A stretch of DNA of 64,000 nucleotides from Advenella sp048381675 (GTDB taxonomy: Bacteria > Pseudomonadota > Gammaproteobacteria > Burkholderiales > Burkholderiaceae_B). Both the position numbers and the translations under genes were made by a program. Positions 8,630 to 17,499 of this stretch are shown here, piece by piece. Under the pieces are notes generated by a model, which made no database searches, was not told the origin of the DNA, and worked only from the letters and a program-made list of their open reading frames with translations. The stretch covers positions 467,146 through 531,145 of the forward strand of contig NZ_JBLWIS010000001.1 of the NCBI RefSeq assembly GCF_048381675.1. The letters are read 5' to 3'. Positions within the stretch are counted from its first letter, which is position 1. Every line of letters begins with the position of its first letter.

Positions 8630-8698
8630 GTTCCCATGCTCCTGCGTTGGAACGCAGAAAAGTATAGAATTTATGCTTCTATTACATAGCGTGGGAGT
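8630..8698. repeat. REP-like palindrome, copy 2 and half copy
   Basis: GTTCCCATGC (8630-8639) pairs with GCGTTGGAAC (8644-8653), nine of ten positions, with loop TCCT. GCGTGGGAGT recurs at 8689-8698 as a half element identical to the right arm of 8100-8122. The half element ends eight bases before the tadA start codon. Confidence 0.5.
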
Positions 8699-8706
8699 AA
8701 CTCCAG

Positions 8707-9183
8707 GTGTCACTGGCAGACAGGCATGAGATTTTCATGGAAATGGCTTTACAACAGGCACAACTGGCGTATGATTGCGCAGAAGTGCCGGTTGGTGCGG
8801 TGGTGGTGAATAGTGCGGGCGAGGTTATTGGCAAAGGCTATAATCGTACCATTATTGACTCTGATCCCACCGCGCATGCGGAAATAGTCGCATTGCGTCA
8901 GGCTGCGGCTCATGAGAGGAATTATCGTTTGCCCGACCTGACGGTTTATGTAACACTTGAGCCTTGCGTCATGTGCATTGGGGCATTAACGCATGCAAGG
9001 ATCGCCCATGTGGTTTATGGCGCTTCCGATCCTAAAACAGGTGCCTGTGGTAGTGTATTGTGCATTCAGGCCAATAAAAAAATCAATCATCACACAAGAA
9101 TTACATCGGGTGTCTTGGAACAGGCGTGTGCAGAAAAGTTGCGCCATTTTTTCAGGGAACGCAGAAAAGGATCAAGATTATGA
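8707..9183 (+). CDS. tadA: tRNA-specific adenosine deaminase
   Basis: Deaminates A34 to inosine in the wobble position of tRNA-Arg(ACG). The 158-residue protein has the cytidine/deoxycytidylate-deaminase zinc site: HAE in TAHAEIVALRQ (zinc His and proton-shuttle Glu) and PCVMCIGAL (two zinc Cys). The start is GTG at 8707; an ATG ten codons later is a shorter alternative. The stop TGA overlaps the ldcA ATG, so the two are translationally coupled. The upstream repeat 8689-8698 lies where a promoter or Shine-Dalgarno should be. Confidence 0.93.
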   Translation: MSLADRHEIFMEMALQQAQLAYDCAEVPVGAVVVNSAGEVIGKGYNRTIIDSDPTAHAEIVALRQAAAHERNYRLPDLTVYVTLEPCVMCIGALTHARIAHVVYGASDPKTGACGSVLCIQANKKINHHTRITSGVLEQACAEKLRHFFRERRKGSRL

Positions 9184-10328
9184 ACGCAAGTGCAGAGCAT
9201 CACAGCAAAAAAGAGAAAACACAGGAAGAAACCGAACGTTTAAACGATGTCCAGATTTTATTGGATGAGGCTGATGACGTACCCGTGCCGCTTTCTGTTT
9301 ATGAAGACCCGATCGGCTTATACCTGCTTTCCCCATCTGGCGCCTTGCAGGATCGGAGCAAACTGGTGTTGGCCGAAAAAAGGCTGACTAAAATGGGCTT
9401 TCGGGTTACGGTTGATAAAGCAGCGGACGCCCAGGACTTGCGTTTTGCCGGTACTGACAAGCAAAGGGCCCGGGCGTTCTCCCGTGCGGCCAAAGACAGT
9501 AGCACGGTGGTTATGTCAACCCGTGGCGGTTATGGAATTAGCCGGATTCTGCACCAGATTGACTGGAAATTACTTGAAAACAATCCGAAGAAATATATTG
9601 GTTACAGTGATTTCACCGCTTTCAATCTGGCCTTGTTGGCAAAAACCGGTCTAAGCAGTTTTACCGGACCCGCAGCAGTGTCCGACTTTGGCAATAAAAA
9701 AGTAGACGACTTGACCGCCGAGATTTTTGTGGAAAGCATGCGTGGTGAGCTGGAAATATTAAGTTTTGAATCGCCCGATTCTGATGCCGTTGATGCACGT
9801 GGCACGTTATGGGGTGGTAACCTGGCAATGATTGCTTCGCTGGTGGGTACGCCTTATTTGCCTAAAATCAAAAACGGCATTCTTTTTTTTGAAGATGTGG
9901 GTGAGCATCCCTATCGTGTTGAGCGTATGCTGACCCATTTGTTGCATGCGGGTATTTTGCAAAAGCAAAAGGCGATTCTGCTAGGACACATTACCGATTA
10001 CAAATTGACTGAAAACGATAACGGCTATGATATGCCCCATGTTATCAAGTGGCTGAAAGAGCAGGTAAATGTGCCGGTTGTATATGGCTTGCCTTATGGT
10101 CATGGCGAAGTCAGGGTCACCTTGCCGATTGGCAAGAAGGTGGGGGTCGCTACTGAAGACGGTATGGCTTATTTGGTCCTGGAGGAACATGTTCATTCTC
10201 ATGAAGCTGAAGCCGGTGCAGATGATAGTAGTGAACAAGGTCATGCCCATGAAAGCGTTCATTTACATGTGCATGATGAGCCAAAGCTCGCAAGCAAGGA
10301 AAAAACCGGAAAAAAAAGCAAAAAATAA
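9180..10328 (+). CDS. ldcA: LD-carboxypeptidase (muramoyltetrapeptide carboxypeptidase, S66 family) with His-rich tail
   Basis: Removes the terminal D-Ala from the tetrapeptide during cytosolic murein recycling. 382 residues from the ATG at 9180, four bases inside tadA; the frame is open further upstream but lies within tadA. S66 landmarks: STRGGYGISRIL with the nucleophile region, KKYIGYSDFTAF, the LWGGNLAMIASLVGTPY block, FFEDVGEHPYRVERML and LLGHITDYK with the catalytic His. The first 40 residues are charged and unlike the family. The last 45 residues form a His/Glu/Lys-rich tail (eight His within about 32 residues), an unusual addition that may bind metal. Confidence 0.9.
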   Translation: MNASAEHHSKKEKTQEETERLNDVQILLDEADDVPVPLSVYEDPIGLYLLSPSGALQDRSKLVLAEKRLTKMGFRVTVDKAADAQDLRFAGTDKQRARAFSRAAKDSSTVVMSTRGGYGISRILHQIDWKLLENNPKKYIGYSDFTAFNLALLAKTGLSSFTGPAAVSDFGNKKVDDLTAEIFVESMRGELEILSFESPDSDAVDARGTLWGGNLAMIASLVGTPYLPKIKNGILFFEDVGEHPYRVERMLTHLLHAGILQKQKAILLGHITDYKLTENDNGYDMPHVIKWLKEQVNVPVVYGLPYGHGEVRVTLPIGKKVGVATEDGMAYLVLEEHVHSHEAEAGADDSSEQGHAHESVHLHVHDEPKLASKEKTGKKSKK

Positions 10329-10411
10329 TCATGAATTATTGAAAAAAGGTATTATTTTCAATAATTAAGGCCTTATTTTGTTAAAATTACGGCTAAATTC
10401 AAATCTTGAAA

Positions 10412-10442
10412 TGTCTTTTCCATCAGGGAAAGGCATTTTTCT
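10412..10442 (+). terminator. Rho-independent terminator after ldcA
   Basis: TGTCTTTTCC at 10412-10421 pairs with GGGAAAGGCA at 10426-10435 (two G-T pairs) around the loop ATCA, followed by TTTTTCTTT. It falls between ldcA and the GTG start of the ABC-F gene. Confidence 0.7.
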
Positions 10443-10472
10443 TTGCAAGTAACTTTTTCATTAAAAATTATC

Positions 10473-12074
10473 GTGATCTCTACAGCAAATCTTACCATTC
10501 AGTTTGGACCCAAACCTCTTTTTGAAAATGTCAGTGTTAAATTCGGTGGAGGTAACCGTTATGGCCTGATTGGTGCCAATGGTTCTGGTAAATCCACTTT
10601 CATGAAAATCATTGGTGGCGACCTCGAGGCAAGCTCTGGTAATGTTTCGCTGGATCCCGGTGTGCGCTTGGGTAAGTTGCGTCAAGACCAATTTGCCTAC
10701 GAAGAAGTTCGGGTGCTTGATGTGGTCATGATGGGTCACGTTGAAATGTGGGAGGCCATGAGCCAGCGCGATGCTATTTACGCCAACCTTGAGGCCACCG
10801 ATGACGATTACATGCGTGCGGCCGAATTAGAGGCCAAATTTGCCGAATATGATGGCTATACCGCAGAAGCCCGTGCCGGTGAGCTGTTGCTTGGGCTGGA
10901 AATACCGGTTGAGCAACATCAGTTGCCCATGAAGGAAATCGCACCGGGCTGGAAGTTGCGGGTATTGCTGGCGCAAGCCCTGTTCTCCAACCCTGATGTC
11001 CTGCTGCTTGATGAGCCTACCAACAACCTGGACATCAATACCATTCGATGGCTTGAAGGGGTGCTTAACGGTTACCAAAGTACCATGATCATCATCAGTC
11101 ACGACCGTCACTTCCTGAATCAGGTCTGTACCCATATGGCCGACCTCGATTATGGGGAAATCCGTATTTATCCCGGTAACTATGATGATTATATGCTTGC
11201 TTCCACCCAGGCCCGTGAAAGGCTGGTGAGTGACAATGCCAAGGCCAAGGAACGCGTAACTGAACTGCAGGATTTTGTGCGCCGTTTTGCCGCCAATAAA
11301 TCCAAGTCACGCCAGGCCACGTCTCGCCTGAAGCAAATTGACCGGATCAAGTCTGAAACCGTTGAAGTCAAGCCATCTTCACGGCAGAACCCTTACATCA
11401 GGTTTGAGCAGGAAAAAGTTTTGCACCGTCTGGCCGTAACGGTTGAAAAAGTCAGCAAGGCTTTTGATGTACCGGTTATCAAGGATTTTTCTGCCATGAT
11501 CGAAGCGGGCCAGAAAATTGCTATTATTGGTGCTAATGGTGTGGGTAAAACTACGCTGTTAAGACTGTTTGCCGGTGATCTGCAGCCAGATAGCGGCACA
11601 ATTAAATGGTCTGAGAATGCTGATATCGGTTACATGGCTCAAGACGTTTCCGACTATTTTCAGAAAGACATTAATGTGTTTGACTGGATGGGGCAGTATC
11701 GCAAGCCAGGAGATGAAGACCAGGCCATCCGTTCTGTCCTGGGCCGATTGCTGTTTTCTGCCGATGATATCGTCAAGCAGGTCAAGGTGTTGTCGGGCGG
11801 CGAGAAAAACCGCATGACATTCGGACGCCTGATGCTTGGACGGCATAATGTCCTGCTGCTTGATGAGCCGACCAATCACCTGGATATGGAATCTATTGAG
11901 TCATTGCAGTTTGCGCTGGAAAAATTCGCCGGTACCTTAATCTTCGTTTCACACGACCGTGAATTCGTTTCAGGCCTGGCCGATCGCATCATTGAAATCA
12001 TGCCCGATGGCGAGATTGTTGACTACCAGGGTGGCTATGAAGATTACTTGTCTTCACGCGGTATCGAGGGTTAA
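10473..12074 (+). CDS. ybiT: ABC-F family ATPase, YbiT type
   Basis: Ribosome-associated ABC-F ATPase of the YbiT branch, thought to act on translation rather than transport: it has two nucleotide-binding domains and no membrane segment. 533 residues from GTG at 10473. Walker A GANGSGKST and GANGVGKTT, signature APGWKLRVLLAQ and LSGGEKNRMTFG, and Walker B LLLDEPTNNLD and LLLDEPTNHLD are all visible. The linker region between the domains (about 230-320) is Arg/Lys/Gln-rich. The open frame begins at 10443 but those ten codons overlap the preceding terminator tail. The stop overlaps the yigZ start by one base. Confidence 0.93.
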   Translation: MISTANLTIQFGPKPLFENVSVKFGGGNRYGLIGANGSGKSTFMKIIGGDLEASSGNVSLDPGVRLGKLRQDQFAYEEVRVLDVVMMGHVEMWEAMSQRDAIYANLEATDDDYMRAAELEAKFAEYDGYTAEARAGELLLGLEIPVEQHQLPMKEIAPGWKLRVLLAQALFSNPDVLLLDEPTNNLDINTIRWLEGVLNGYQSTMIIISHDRHFLNQVCTHMADLDYGEIRIYPGNYDDYMLASTQARERLVSDNAKAKERVTELQDFVRRFAANKSKSRQATSRLKQIDRIKSETVEVKPSSRQNPYIRFEQEKVLHRLAVTVEKVSKAFDVPVIKDFSAMIEAGQKIAIIGANGVGKTTLLRLFAGDLQPDSGTIKWSENADIGYMAQDVSDYFQKDINVFDWMGQYRKPGDEDQAIRSVLGRLLFSADDIVKQVKVLSGGEKNRMTFGRLMLGRHNVLLLDEPTNHLDMESIESLQFALEKFAGTLIFVSHDREFVSGLADRIIEIMPDGEIVDYQGGYEDYLSSRGIEG

Positions 12075-12673
12075 TGAGGACACTGTCTGAGCCGTTCTCG
12101 TTTGAGGAAGATATTAAAAAAAGCCGGTTTATTGCACATGCCCTGCCGGTGTCTTCTTCAGAAGAGGCGCTTGATTTTTTTGCCCGGCTTCATGAGCCCG
12201 AGGCCACTCACAATTGTTGGGCCTTCAAGGTTGGCCAGAATTATCGATTCAATGATGATGGTGAGCCGGGTGGAACGGCCGGGCGGCCTATTTTGCAGGC
12301 CATAGAAGGCCAGGACCTTACCAATGTTGCGGTACTGGTTATTCGTTACTTTGGTGGTATCAAGCTGGGTACTGGCGGGTTGGTACGGGCATATGGCGGC
12401 TGCGCGGCCAAATGTCTGCGTGCGGCCCCTCAGGTGGAAATCATCGCAACAAAAACCGTGATTTGCTCTTGCCTGTTTTCAGAAATGGCGCTGGTTAAGT
12501 CGCGGATTGCCCAGACTGAAGCCAAAATTGTGGATGAAATTTATACCGATACAGGTATAACCATGACACTTGAAATACCCCTGGCCCAGATTGAACCCCT
12601 TGGGCAGGTGTTCATTAACCTGACCAAGGGCAAGGGACAGTGGTATTTTCCTGATGCCCCAGGGCAGTCATAA
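12074..12673 (+). CDS. yigZ: YigZ/IMPACT family protein
   Basis: 199 residues with the UPF0029/IMPACT N-terminal domain. The hallmark segments are KKSRFIAHA, EATHNCWAFKVG, DDGEPGGTAGRPIL and VIRYFGGIKLGTGGLVRAYG. Eukaryotic IMPACT regulates Gcn2; the role of the bacterial proteins is not settled. A second domain with an EF-G-like ferredoxin fold follows. ATG at 12074 overlaps the last base of the ybiT stop, with GAGGG just upstream, so the two genes are coupled. That fits a shared link to the ribosome. Confidence 0.9.
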   Translation: MRTLSEPFSFEEDIKKSRFIAHALPVSSSEEALDFFARLHEPEATHNCWAFKVGQNYRFNDDGEPGGTAGRPILQAIEGQDLTNVAVLVIRYFGGIKLGTGGLVRAYGGCAAKCLRAAPQVEIIATKTVICSCLFSEMALVKSRIAQTEAKIVDEIYTDTGITMTLEIPLAQIEPLGQVFINLTKGKGQWYFPDAPGQS

Positions 12674-12742
12674 AGTCATAACTGCCGCTGCTTTGGCATA
12701 AATGTGTTGTTTGCCACGTCATGTGGCCAAGAAGATGCAAAA

Positions 12743-13129
12743 TCAGGCTTTGTTCTCTTCATTTGCCTTGGCTTGTGCCGTGGCAATTTCCTGATGCACT
12801 TTCTCCATGTCAATTTCCTGGATTTTGGTTAGCAATTCATCCAGTTGATTGGGAGACAGGGCGCCCGCTTGGGAAAACATCAGGACTTTTTCACGGAAAA
12901 CCATCAGGGTAGGAATAGAGCGGATCCTTAGGGCACCGGCCAGTTCTTGCTCTTCTTCAGTGTTGATTTTGGCAAACTCAATATTGGTGAATTTTTCTGA
13001 GGCTTTTTCAAAAACCGGTGCAAACTGGCGGCAAGGGCCGCACCAAGGTGCCCAGAAATCAATAATCAGGGTGTTGTTGTCTTTGATGGCAGCCTCAAAG
13101 GTTGCCTGGGTTAGTTCTTTAATGGCCAT
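12743..13129 (-). CDS. trxA: Thioredoxin with C-terminal helical tail
   Basis: Cytosolic dithiol reductant. 128 residues, about 20 longer than classical thioredoxin. Active site WAPWCGPCRQ near residue 31 and cis-Pro segment RSIPTLMVF near residue 75 are canonical. The last 25 residues (from EIDMEKVHQE) form a charged helix rich in Ala, Glu and Lys. ATG at 13129 follows AAGGA at a good distance. Monocistronic, convergent to yigZ. Such slightly long thioredoxins are common as second copies, so this may not be the main trxA of the genome. Confidence 0.9.
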   Translation of the reverse strand: MAIKELTQATFEAAIKDNNTLIIDFWAPWCGPCRQFAPVFEKASEKFTNIEFAKINTEEEQELAGALRIRSIPTLMVFREKVLMFSQAGALSPNQLDELLTKIQEIDMEKVHQEIATAQAKANEENKA

Positions 13130-13231
13130 GATGAGTGTTCCTTAAGTAAGACCTGTATAGTAACTGTAAATGCGGGTCAGTGGCGTCAAATTAAAGTTGA
13201 ATTTTTTTATCATTCCCATAGGCAAATTATT

Positions 13232-13269
13232 AAGCCGGCACTGCTTTTAGGCAAGGCCGGCTTTTTTTT
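13232..13269 (+). terminator. Strong hairpin with T-run between the permease and trxA genes
   Basis: AAGCCGGC (13232-13239) pairs with GCCGGCTT (13256-13263), a short TGC/GCA inner stem sits inside, and eight T follow on the plus strand. On the minus strand the same stem is followed by TTAATAATTT, so it could also end the permease transcript. Confidence 0.65.
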
Positions 13270-13327
13270 ATTGCAGCTTAATTTGGCGTTAGCCAGAATG
13301 GACGTTAATGTCTTTTAAGCATTTTGT

Positions 13328-14617
13328 TTATTCAAGAATAAACCGGATAACGAACAGCACGGCAACAATAACGCTGGCAATATGCAGTTCTTTCATCCTG
13401 CCGGTGCCAATTTTCATGATCACGTAGCTGATAAACCCGAATGCAATCCCTTCGGCAATTGAATAGGTAAACGGCATGATAATCGCTGTCAAAGAGGCGG
13501 GAATGGCTTCTGTGACATCGGACCATTCTATCTCTGTCAAGTCTCTTACCATGAGGCCGGCGACATAGAGCAGGGCTGGCGCGGTAGCGTAAGCGGGTAC
13601 AACGCTGGCCAACGGAGCAAAGAAAAGACAAAGCAGGAACAGTATGCCAATGATCATGGCAGTCATGCCGGTACGTCCACCTGCCTGTACACCAGCGGCA
13701 CTTTCAACAAAGGCGGTGGTGCTGCTAGTGCCAACCAGGGAGCCAGCCAAAATGGCGCTGCTATCGGCAAACAGGGCGCGTCCCAGTTTGTTGGGCTTGC
13801 CTTCAGGAAGCAGATTGGCGCGTTTTGCCACGCCAATCAGGGTGCCGGTAGCGTCAAAAACCTCAACCAGTACAAAGACCAGAATAACGTTCAGGAAACC
13901 ATGGTTCAGCACGCCGGCAATATCAAGCTGAAGAAAAGTGGGTGCAACGCTTGGCGGCATGGAAACGATATTTGAAATAGGCGGACTATAGCCCAGTATG
14001 GCCGATAAAATGGTAATGGCCAAAATGCCGATCAGGATAGCACCCTTGATTTTTAAGGCATCAAGGACTGCGATAATAAAAAAGCCCAGAATAGCCAAGA
14101 GCACTGTGGGAGAGCTTAAGTCGCCCTGTGAAACCAGCGTGGCATTATTTCCAACAACAATGCCGGCAGATTTAAGTGCGATTAGTGCCAGAAACAGGCC
14201 GATACCCGCCACAATAGCCGCCCGCAGGGATTTGGGAATGCCCTCAATTAGCCATTTTCGCAAGCCGGAAGCGGAAAGAATCAGGAAAATAACGCCCGAT
14301 ACAAACACTGCGCCAAGGGCCTGTTGCCATGTATAACCCATGGCTCCGACTACCCCGAAGGCAAAAAAGGCATTCAGGCCCATGCCGGGCGCCATGCCAA
14401 TGGGCCAGTTGGCCAGAAAAGCCATGATAAAGCAACCCAGGGCAGCCGCCAGGCAAGTGGCTACAAATACCGAACCCTTGTCCATACCCGTTGTCGCCAG
14501 GATTTCCGGGTTGACAAAGATGATATAGGCCATGGTCAGGAAAGTGGTGACGCCGGCCAGAACTTCGGTTCGGGCATCGGTTGAATGCTCTCGTAGCTTA
14601 AACAGTGACTCAAGCAT
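13328..14617 (-). CDS. NCS2-family guanine/hypoxanthine-type permease (AzgA/GhxP group)
   Basis: Proton-coupled purine uptake across the inner membrane. 429 residues with about 12-14 membrane segments. Group markers are the N-terminal TEVLAGVTTFLTMAYIIFVNP, APGMGLNAFFAF and the VEVFDATGTLIGVA block that forms the substrate site. This branch transports adenine or guanine/hypoxanthine rather than xanthine/uric acid, but the exact substrate cannot be read. Two ATGs compete. The second (14617) has AGGAG eight bases upstream and fits better; the first, at 14623, leaves only two. It is divergent from tsaD, with an inverted repeat in between. Confidence 0.88.
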   Translation of the reverse strand: MLESLFKLREHSTDARTEVLAGVTTFLTMAYIIFVNPEILATTGMDKGSVFVATCLAAALGCFIMAFLANWPIGMAPGMGLNAFFAFGVVGAMGYTWQQALGAVFVSGVIFLILSASGLRKWLIEGIPKSLRAAIVAGIGLFLALIALKSAGIVVGNNATLVSQGDLSSPTVLLAILGFFIIAVLDALKIKGAILIGILAITILSAILGYSPPISNIVSMPPSVAPTFLQLDIAGVLNHGFLNVILVFVLVEVFDATGTLIGVAKRANLLPEGKPNKLGRALFADSSAILAGSLVGTSSTTAFVESAAGVQAGGRTGMTAMIIGILFLLCLFFAPLASVVPAYATAPALLYVAGLMVRDLTEIEWSDVTEAIPASLTAIIMPFTYSIAEGIAFGFISYVIMKIGTGRMKELHIASVIVAVLFVIRFILE

Positions 14618-14646
14618 GGGCATTACTCCTATTTAATGAAGAACAA

Positions 14647-14675
14647 CGTGTAAAATATGTACTTTAACGTACACG
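14647..14675. promoter_or_regulatory. Nested inverted repeat upstream of the purine permease
   Basis: TGTAC (14658-14662) and GTACA (14669-14673) flank six bases, and an outer pair CGTGTA (14647-14652)/TACACG (14670-14675) overlaps them. It lies 30-58 bases upstream of the permease start, a place where a dimeric repressor could sit. No purine-riboswitch signature is seen in this 220-base divergent region. Confidence 0.35.
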
Positions 14676-14838
14676 GCGTCTCCTTCATAAATAAAAAGGC
14701 GTATGGTTTGGGTATTTATACAGGCACGTCTTTAATAAGCAACATAATGATTTTGTCAGGTGACTGCCCTGGTGCTGCAAGAAAGGTTGCTGCCAACGTT
14801 CCATCTAGCATAAAACTGCTGTTTTTAGATTTGAAATA

Positions 14839-15867
14839 ATGAATATTATTGGTTTTGAAAGTTCCTGTGATGAAACAGGCGTTGCAATCGTCAATACTGA
14901 AAAGGGCTTGCTGGCGCACGCCTTGCATAGCCAGATTGCCATGCACCAGGCTTATGGTGGCGTCGTGCCCGAGTTGGCCTCACGTGACCATATCCGGCGT
15001 GTCTTGCCGTTAACCCGCGAAGTGCTGGAAAATTCCGGGCTATCCATCAATGATATCGATGCCGTTGCGTATACGGCAGGTCCTGGGCTGGCCGGAGCCT
15101 TGCTGGTTGGTGCTTCAGTGGCGCAGGCATTTGCCTGGGCGCATGGTTTGCCTGCCATTGCCATTCATCACCTTGAGGGGCATTTGCTGTCTCCGATGCT
15201 GGCTGAAGAAGTGCCCGAGTTTCCTTTTGTGGCTTTGCTGGTTTCCGGTGGGCATACCCAAATCATGCGGGTTAATGGGGTTGGGCAGTACGAGTTGCTG
15301 GGTGAAACCCTTGATGATGCGGCCGGAGAGGCGTTCGATAAATCGGCCAAACTCATGGGTTTGCCTTATCCAGGTGGGCCAGCGCTTTCACGACTCGCTG
15401 AAAAGGGGGATCCATCCGCTTATGCCTTGCCACGTCCGATGATGCATAGTGCAGATCTTGATTTCAGTTTCAGTGGGCTGAAAACGGCGGTGCTAACCAC
15501 GCTGCGAAAAATAGAGCAGGGTGGCGCTTTGGCAGAACAGGACAGGGCAAACCTGGCTGCCTCGGTGCAACAGGCTATTGTTGATGTGCTGGGTTACAAG
15601 GTTATTAAGGCCATGAAGCAGACCGGGCTGAAAAGACTGGTAGTGGCGGGCGGTGTTGGGGCAAACAGCCAGTTGCGCAGCTATTTGCGTAGCGAGATGG
15701 CCAAGCAGGGCGGGCAGGTGTTCTTCCCGCCGCTTGCGCTGTGTACCGACAATGGCGCAATGATTGCGCATGCTGCGGCAGAACGGGTAAAGGCGGGGTT
15801 GGTTGACCTAAGCAGCGATACTTACGCGTTCAAGGTACAACCCCGCTGGGAGCTTTCCGAGGCTTAG
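14839..15867 (+). CDS. tsaD: tRNA N6-threonylcarbamoyladenosine synthase catalytic subunit
   Basis: Transfers threonylcarbamoyl from TC-AMP to A37 of ANN-decoding tRNAs with TsaB and TsaE. 342 residues, normal length. ASKHA/Kae1 fold with ESSCDETGVA at the start, metal ligands in IHHLEGHLLS (His-x3-His), the GGHTQ loop and a late Asp in CTDNGAMIA. It begins with ATG at 14839 directly after TTGAAATA and overlaps plsY tail-to-tail by four bases. It is divergent from the purine permease. Confidence 0.96.
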   Translation: MNIIGFESSCDETGVAIVNTEKGLLAHALHSQIAMHQAYGGVVPELASRDHIRRVLPLTREVLENSGLSINDIDAVAYTAGPGLAGALLVGASVAQAFAWAHGLPAIAIHHLEGHLLSPMLAEEVPEFPFVALLVSGGHTQIMRVNGVGQYELLGETLDDAAGEAFDKSAKLMGLPYPGGPALSRLAEKGDPSAYALPRPMMHSADLDFSFSGLKTAVLTTLRKIEQGGALAEQDRANLAASVQQAIVDVLGYKVIKAMKQTGLKRLVVAGGVGANSQLRSYLRSEMAKQGGQVFFPPLALCTDNGAMIAHAAAERVKAGLVDLSSDTYAFKVQPRWELSEA

Positions 15868-16499
15868 TGCCGGTTTTTTTGCCCAAGCCGGGATTCTGTT
15901 CCCGCCAGCAGATTGATAATGTTCTTTTTATGCTTGTAAATAAGTATCAGGGAAATAAGGCAAATAACCCAAAATATTTCTGGTACGCAGTACCAGGCAA
16001 TCTGATGGCCGGCATAATAGTAAAAGGGTGCAAAAATGGCGGCAACAATTGCCGCCAGCGAAGAGTACCTGAAAAATACGGCAATAATGATCCAGGTGGC
16101 CAGGGTGGCCACAGCTAGCCATGGCTGGATGGCAAGCAGGATGCCCACGGCTGTTGCCACGCCTTTGCCACCTTTGAATTTAAGAAAGATAGAATACAAA
16201 TGGCCAAGGAAAACAGCCAAAGCAACCAGTGCAATACTGCTCACGGTAAGGTTAAATTCCGGCGCGAACTTGATGGCAATATATACCGCCAGCCATCCCT
16301 TGAACGCATCGCCAACCAAGGTAAGGGCGGCGGCCAGTTTGTTGCCGCTTCTGAGAACATTAGTGGCGCCGGGATTGCCCGAGCCAAAGGTTCTGGGGTC
16401 TTGGAGACCAAATAATTTGCTGGTAATAATGGCGAAAGGTATTGATCCTGCCAGGTAGGCTAAAATAATGGCGAGAATGCTTGCCAGCATGGTATTCAT
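15864..16499 (-). CDS. plsY: Acyl-phosphate glycerol-3-phosphate acyltransferase
   Basis: First acylation of phospholipid synthesis: transfers the acyl group from acyl-phosphate to sn-glycerol 3-phosphate, in the inner membrane. 211 residues with about five transmembrane helices. Conserved loops are GSIPFAII, FGSGNPGATNVLRSGNK (near residues 38-54) and the Gly-rich KFKGGKGVATAVGI loop, the three PlsY motifs. The cytosolic C terminus is basic. ATG at 16499 has AAGGA upstream. Convergent overlap of four bases with tsaD, so the two stop codons interlock. Confidence 0.95.
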   Translation of the reverse strand: MNTMLASILAIILAYLAGSIPFAIITSKLFGLQDPRTFGSGNPGATNVLRSGNKLAAALTLVGDAFKGWLAVYIAIKFAPEFNLTVSSIALVALAVFLGHLYSIFLKFKGGKGVATAVGILLAIQPWLAVATLATWIIIAVFFRYSSLAAIVAAIFAPFYYYAGHQIAWYCVPEIFWVICLISLILIYKHKKNIINLLAGTESRLGQKNRH

Positions 16500-16737
16500 T
16501 GGAATTCCTTCTTATTATGAAGTGCAGATTATAAACAGGAATGATTTTATTTTTAAGTCGACACGTGATATTTTTGGATAATATTTGCAAGATGTAATTC
16601 AAACAAGTTCATTCAGGTTATATTGTTTTAAAATGCAATAAGCTGATTATAAAAAGAATGAGCAAGTCAACTTTTGTTCCTCGGTAAAGGTTTTCCATCC
16701 CATTGTTTTTTTGGGTTGTTTTTCTAGTTTGGATCTT

Positions 16738-17499
16738 ATGAAGCGAATTTTAGTCTCTAACGATGATGGATATAACGCAAAAGGCGTTGAGTTGCTGGCA
16801 GAGGCGCTACGATCGTTCGCGGAAGTCACCGTCATTGCGCCGGAAACCAATCATAGCGGTGCTTCCAATTCACTTACGCTGACTCGTCCGTTAACGGTTC
16901 GGCAGGCATCCAATGGCTATTATTATGTTAATGGGACGCCTTCCGATTGTGTGCATATTGCCTTAACGGGCATCCTGAAATATAAACCCGATTTGGTGGT
17001 TTCAGGCATTAATAATGGCGCCAATCTTGGTGAAGATACCCTGTATTCAGGTACGGTTGCCGCAGCAACCGAAGGTTATCTGTTCGGGATTCCATCCATT
17101 GCCTTTTCCTTGACAGAACGCAACTGGCCCCATATTGAAGCGGCCGTTGAAATTGCCGCTTATATTGTCAAACACCAGTTGGAACAGCCTCGCCAGGCGC
17201 CTTGTCTGCTAAGCGTGAATATTCCGCCTTTGCCAAAGCATGAGCCTGAAAATATCCGGGTAGCCCGTTTGGGGCGTCGTCATCCATCTCAACCGGTAAT
17301 CGAGACAACCAATCCTAATGGAGAAATCCTTTACTGGATTGGTCCTACCGGTGAAGTGGCTGATGCCGGCAGTGACACCGATTTTGGCATTATTAACCAG
17401 GGACACATATCAGTTACCCCCTTGCGTCTTGATTTGACGCATTATGACGAGCTGGGCATTACGCATGAGTGGCTGGAGGGTTTATGCGTAAACCCATAG
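16738..17499 (+). CDS. surE: 5'-nucleotidase SurE
   Basis: Metal-dependent nucleoside 5'/3'-monophosphatase linked to stationary-phase survival. 253 residues from the ATG at 16738 (MKRILVSNDDGYNAKG); an in-frame upstream extension to 16711 lacks homology. The metal-binding SNDDG motif, the APETNHSGASNSLT segment and the NGTPSDCVH and VSGINNGANLG loops are all intact. First gene of surE-pcm-nlpD; pcm begins inside its last 16 bases. Confidence 0.95.
   Translation: MKRILVSNDDGYNAKGVELLAEALRSFAEVTVIAPETNHSGASNSLTLTRPLTVRQASNGYYYVNGTPSDCVHIALTGILKYKPDLVVSGINNGANLGEDTLYSGTVAAATEGYLFGIPSIAFSLTERNWPHIEAAVEIAAYIVKHQLEQPRQAPCLLSVNIPPLPKHEPENIRVARLGRRHPSQPVIETTNPNGEILYWIGPTGEVADAGSDTDFGIINQGHISVTPLRLDLTHYDELGITHEWLEGLCVNP

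Noticed and set aside
14618..14838. Purine riboswitch before the NCS2 permease
   Set aside because: No matching junction core or loop-loop pair; only a DNA-type inverted repeat is visible.
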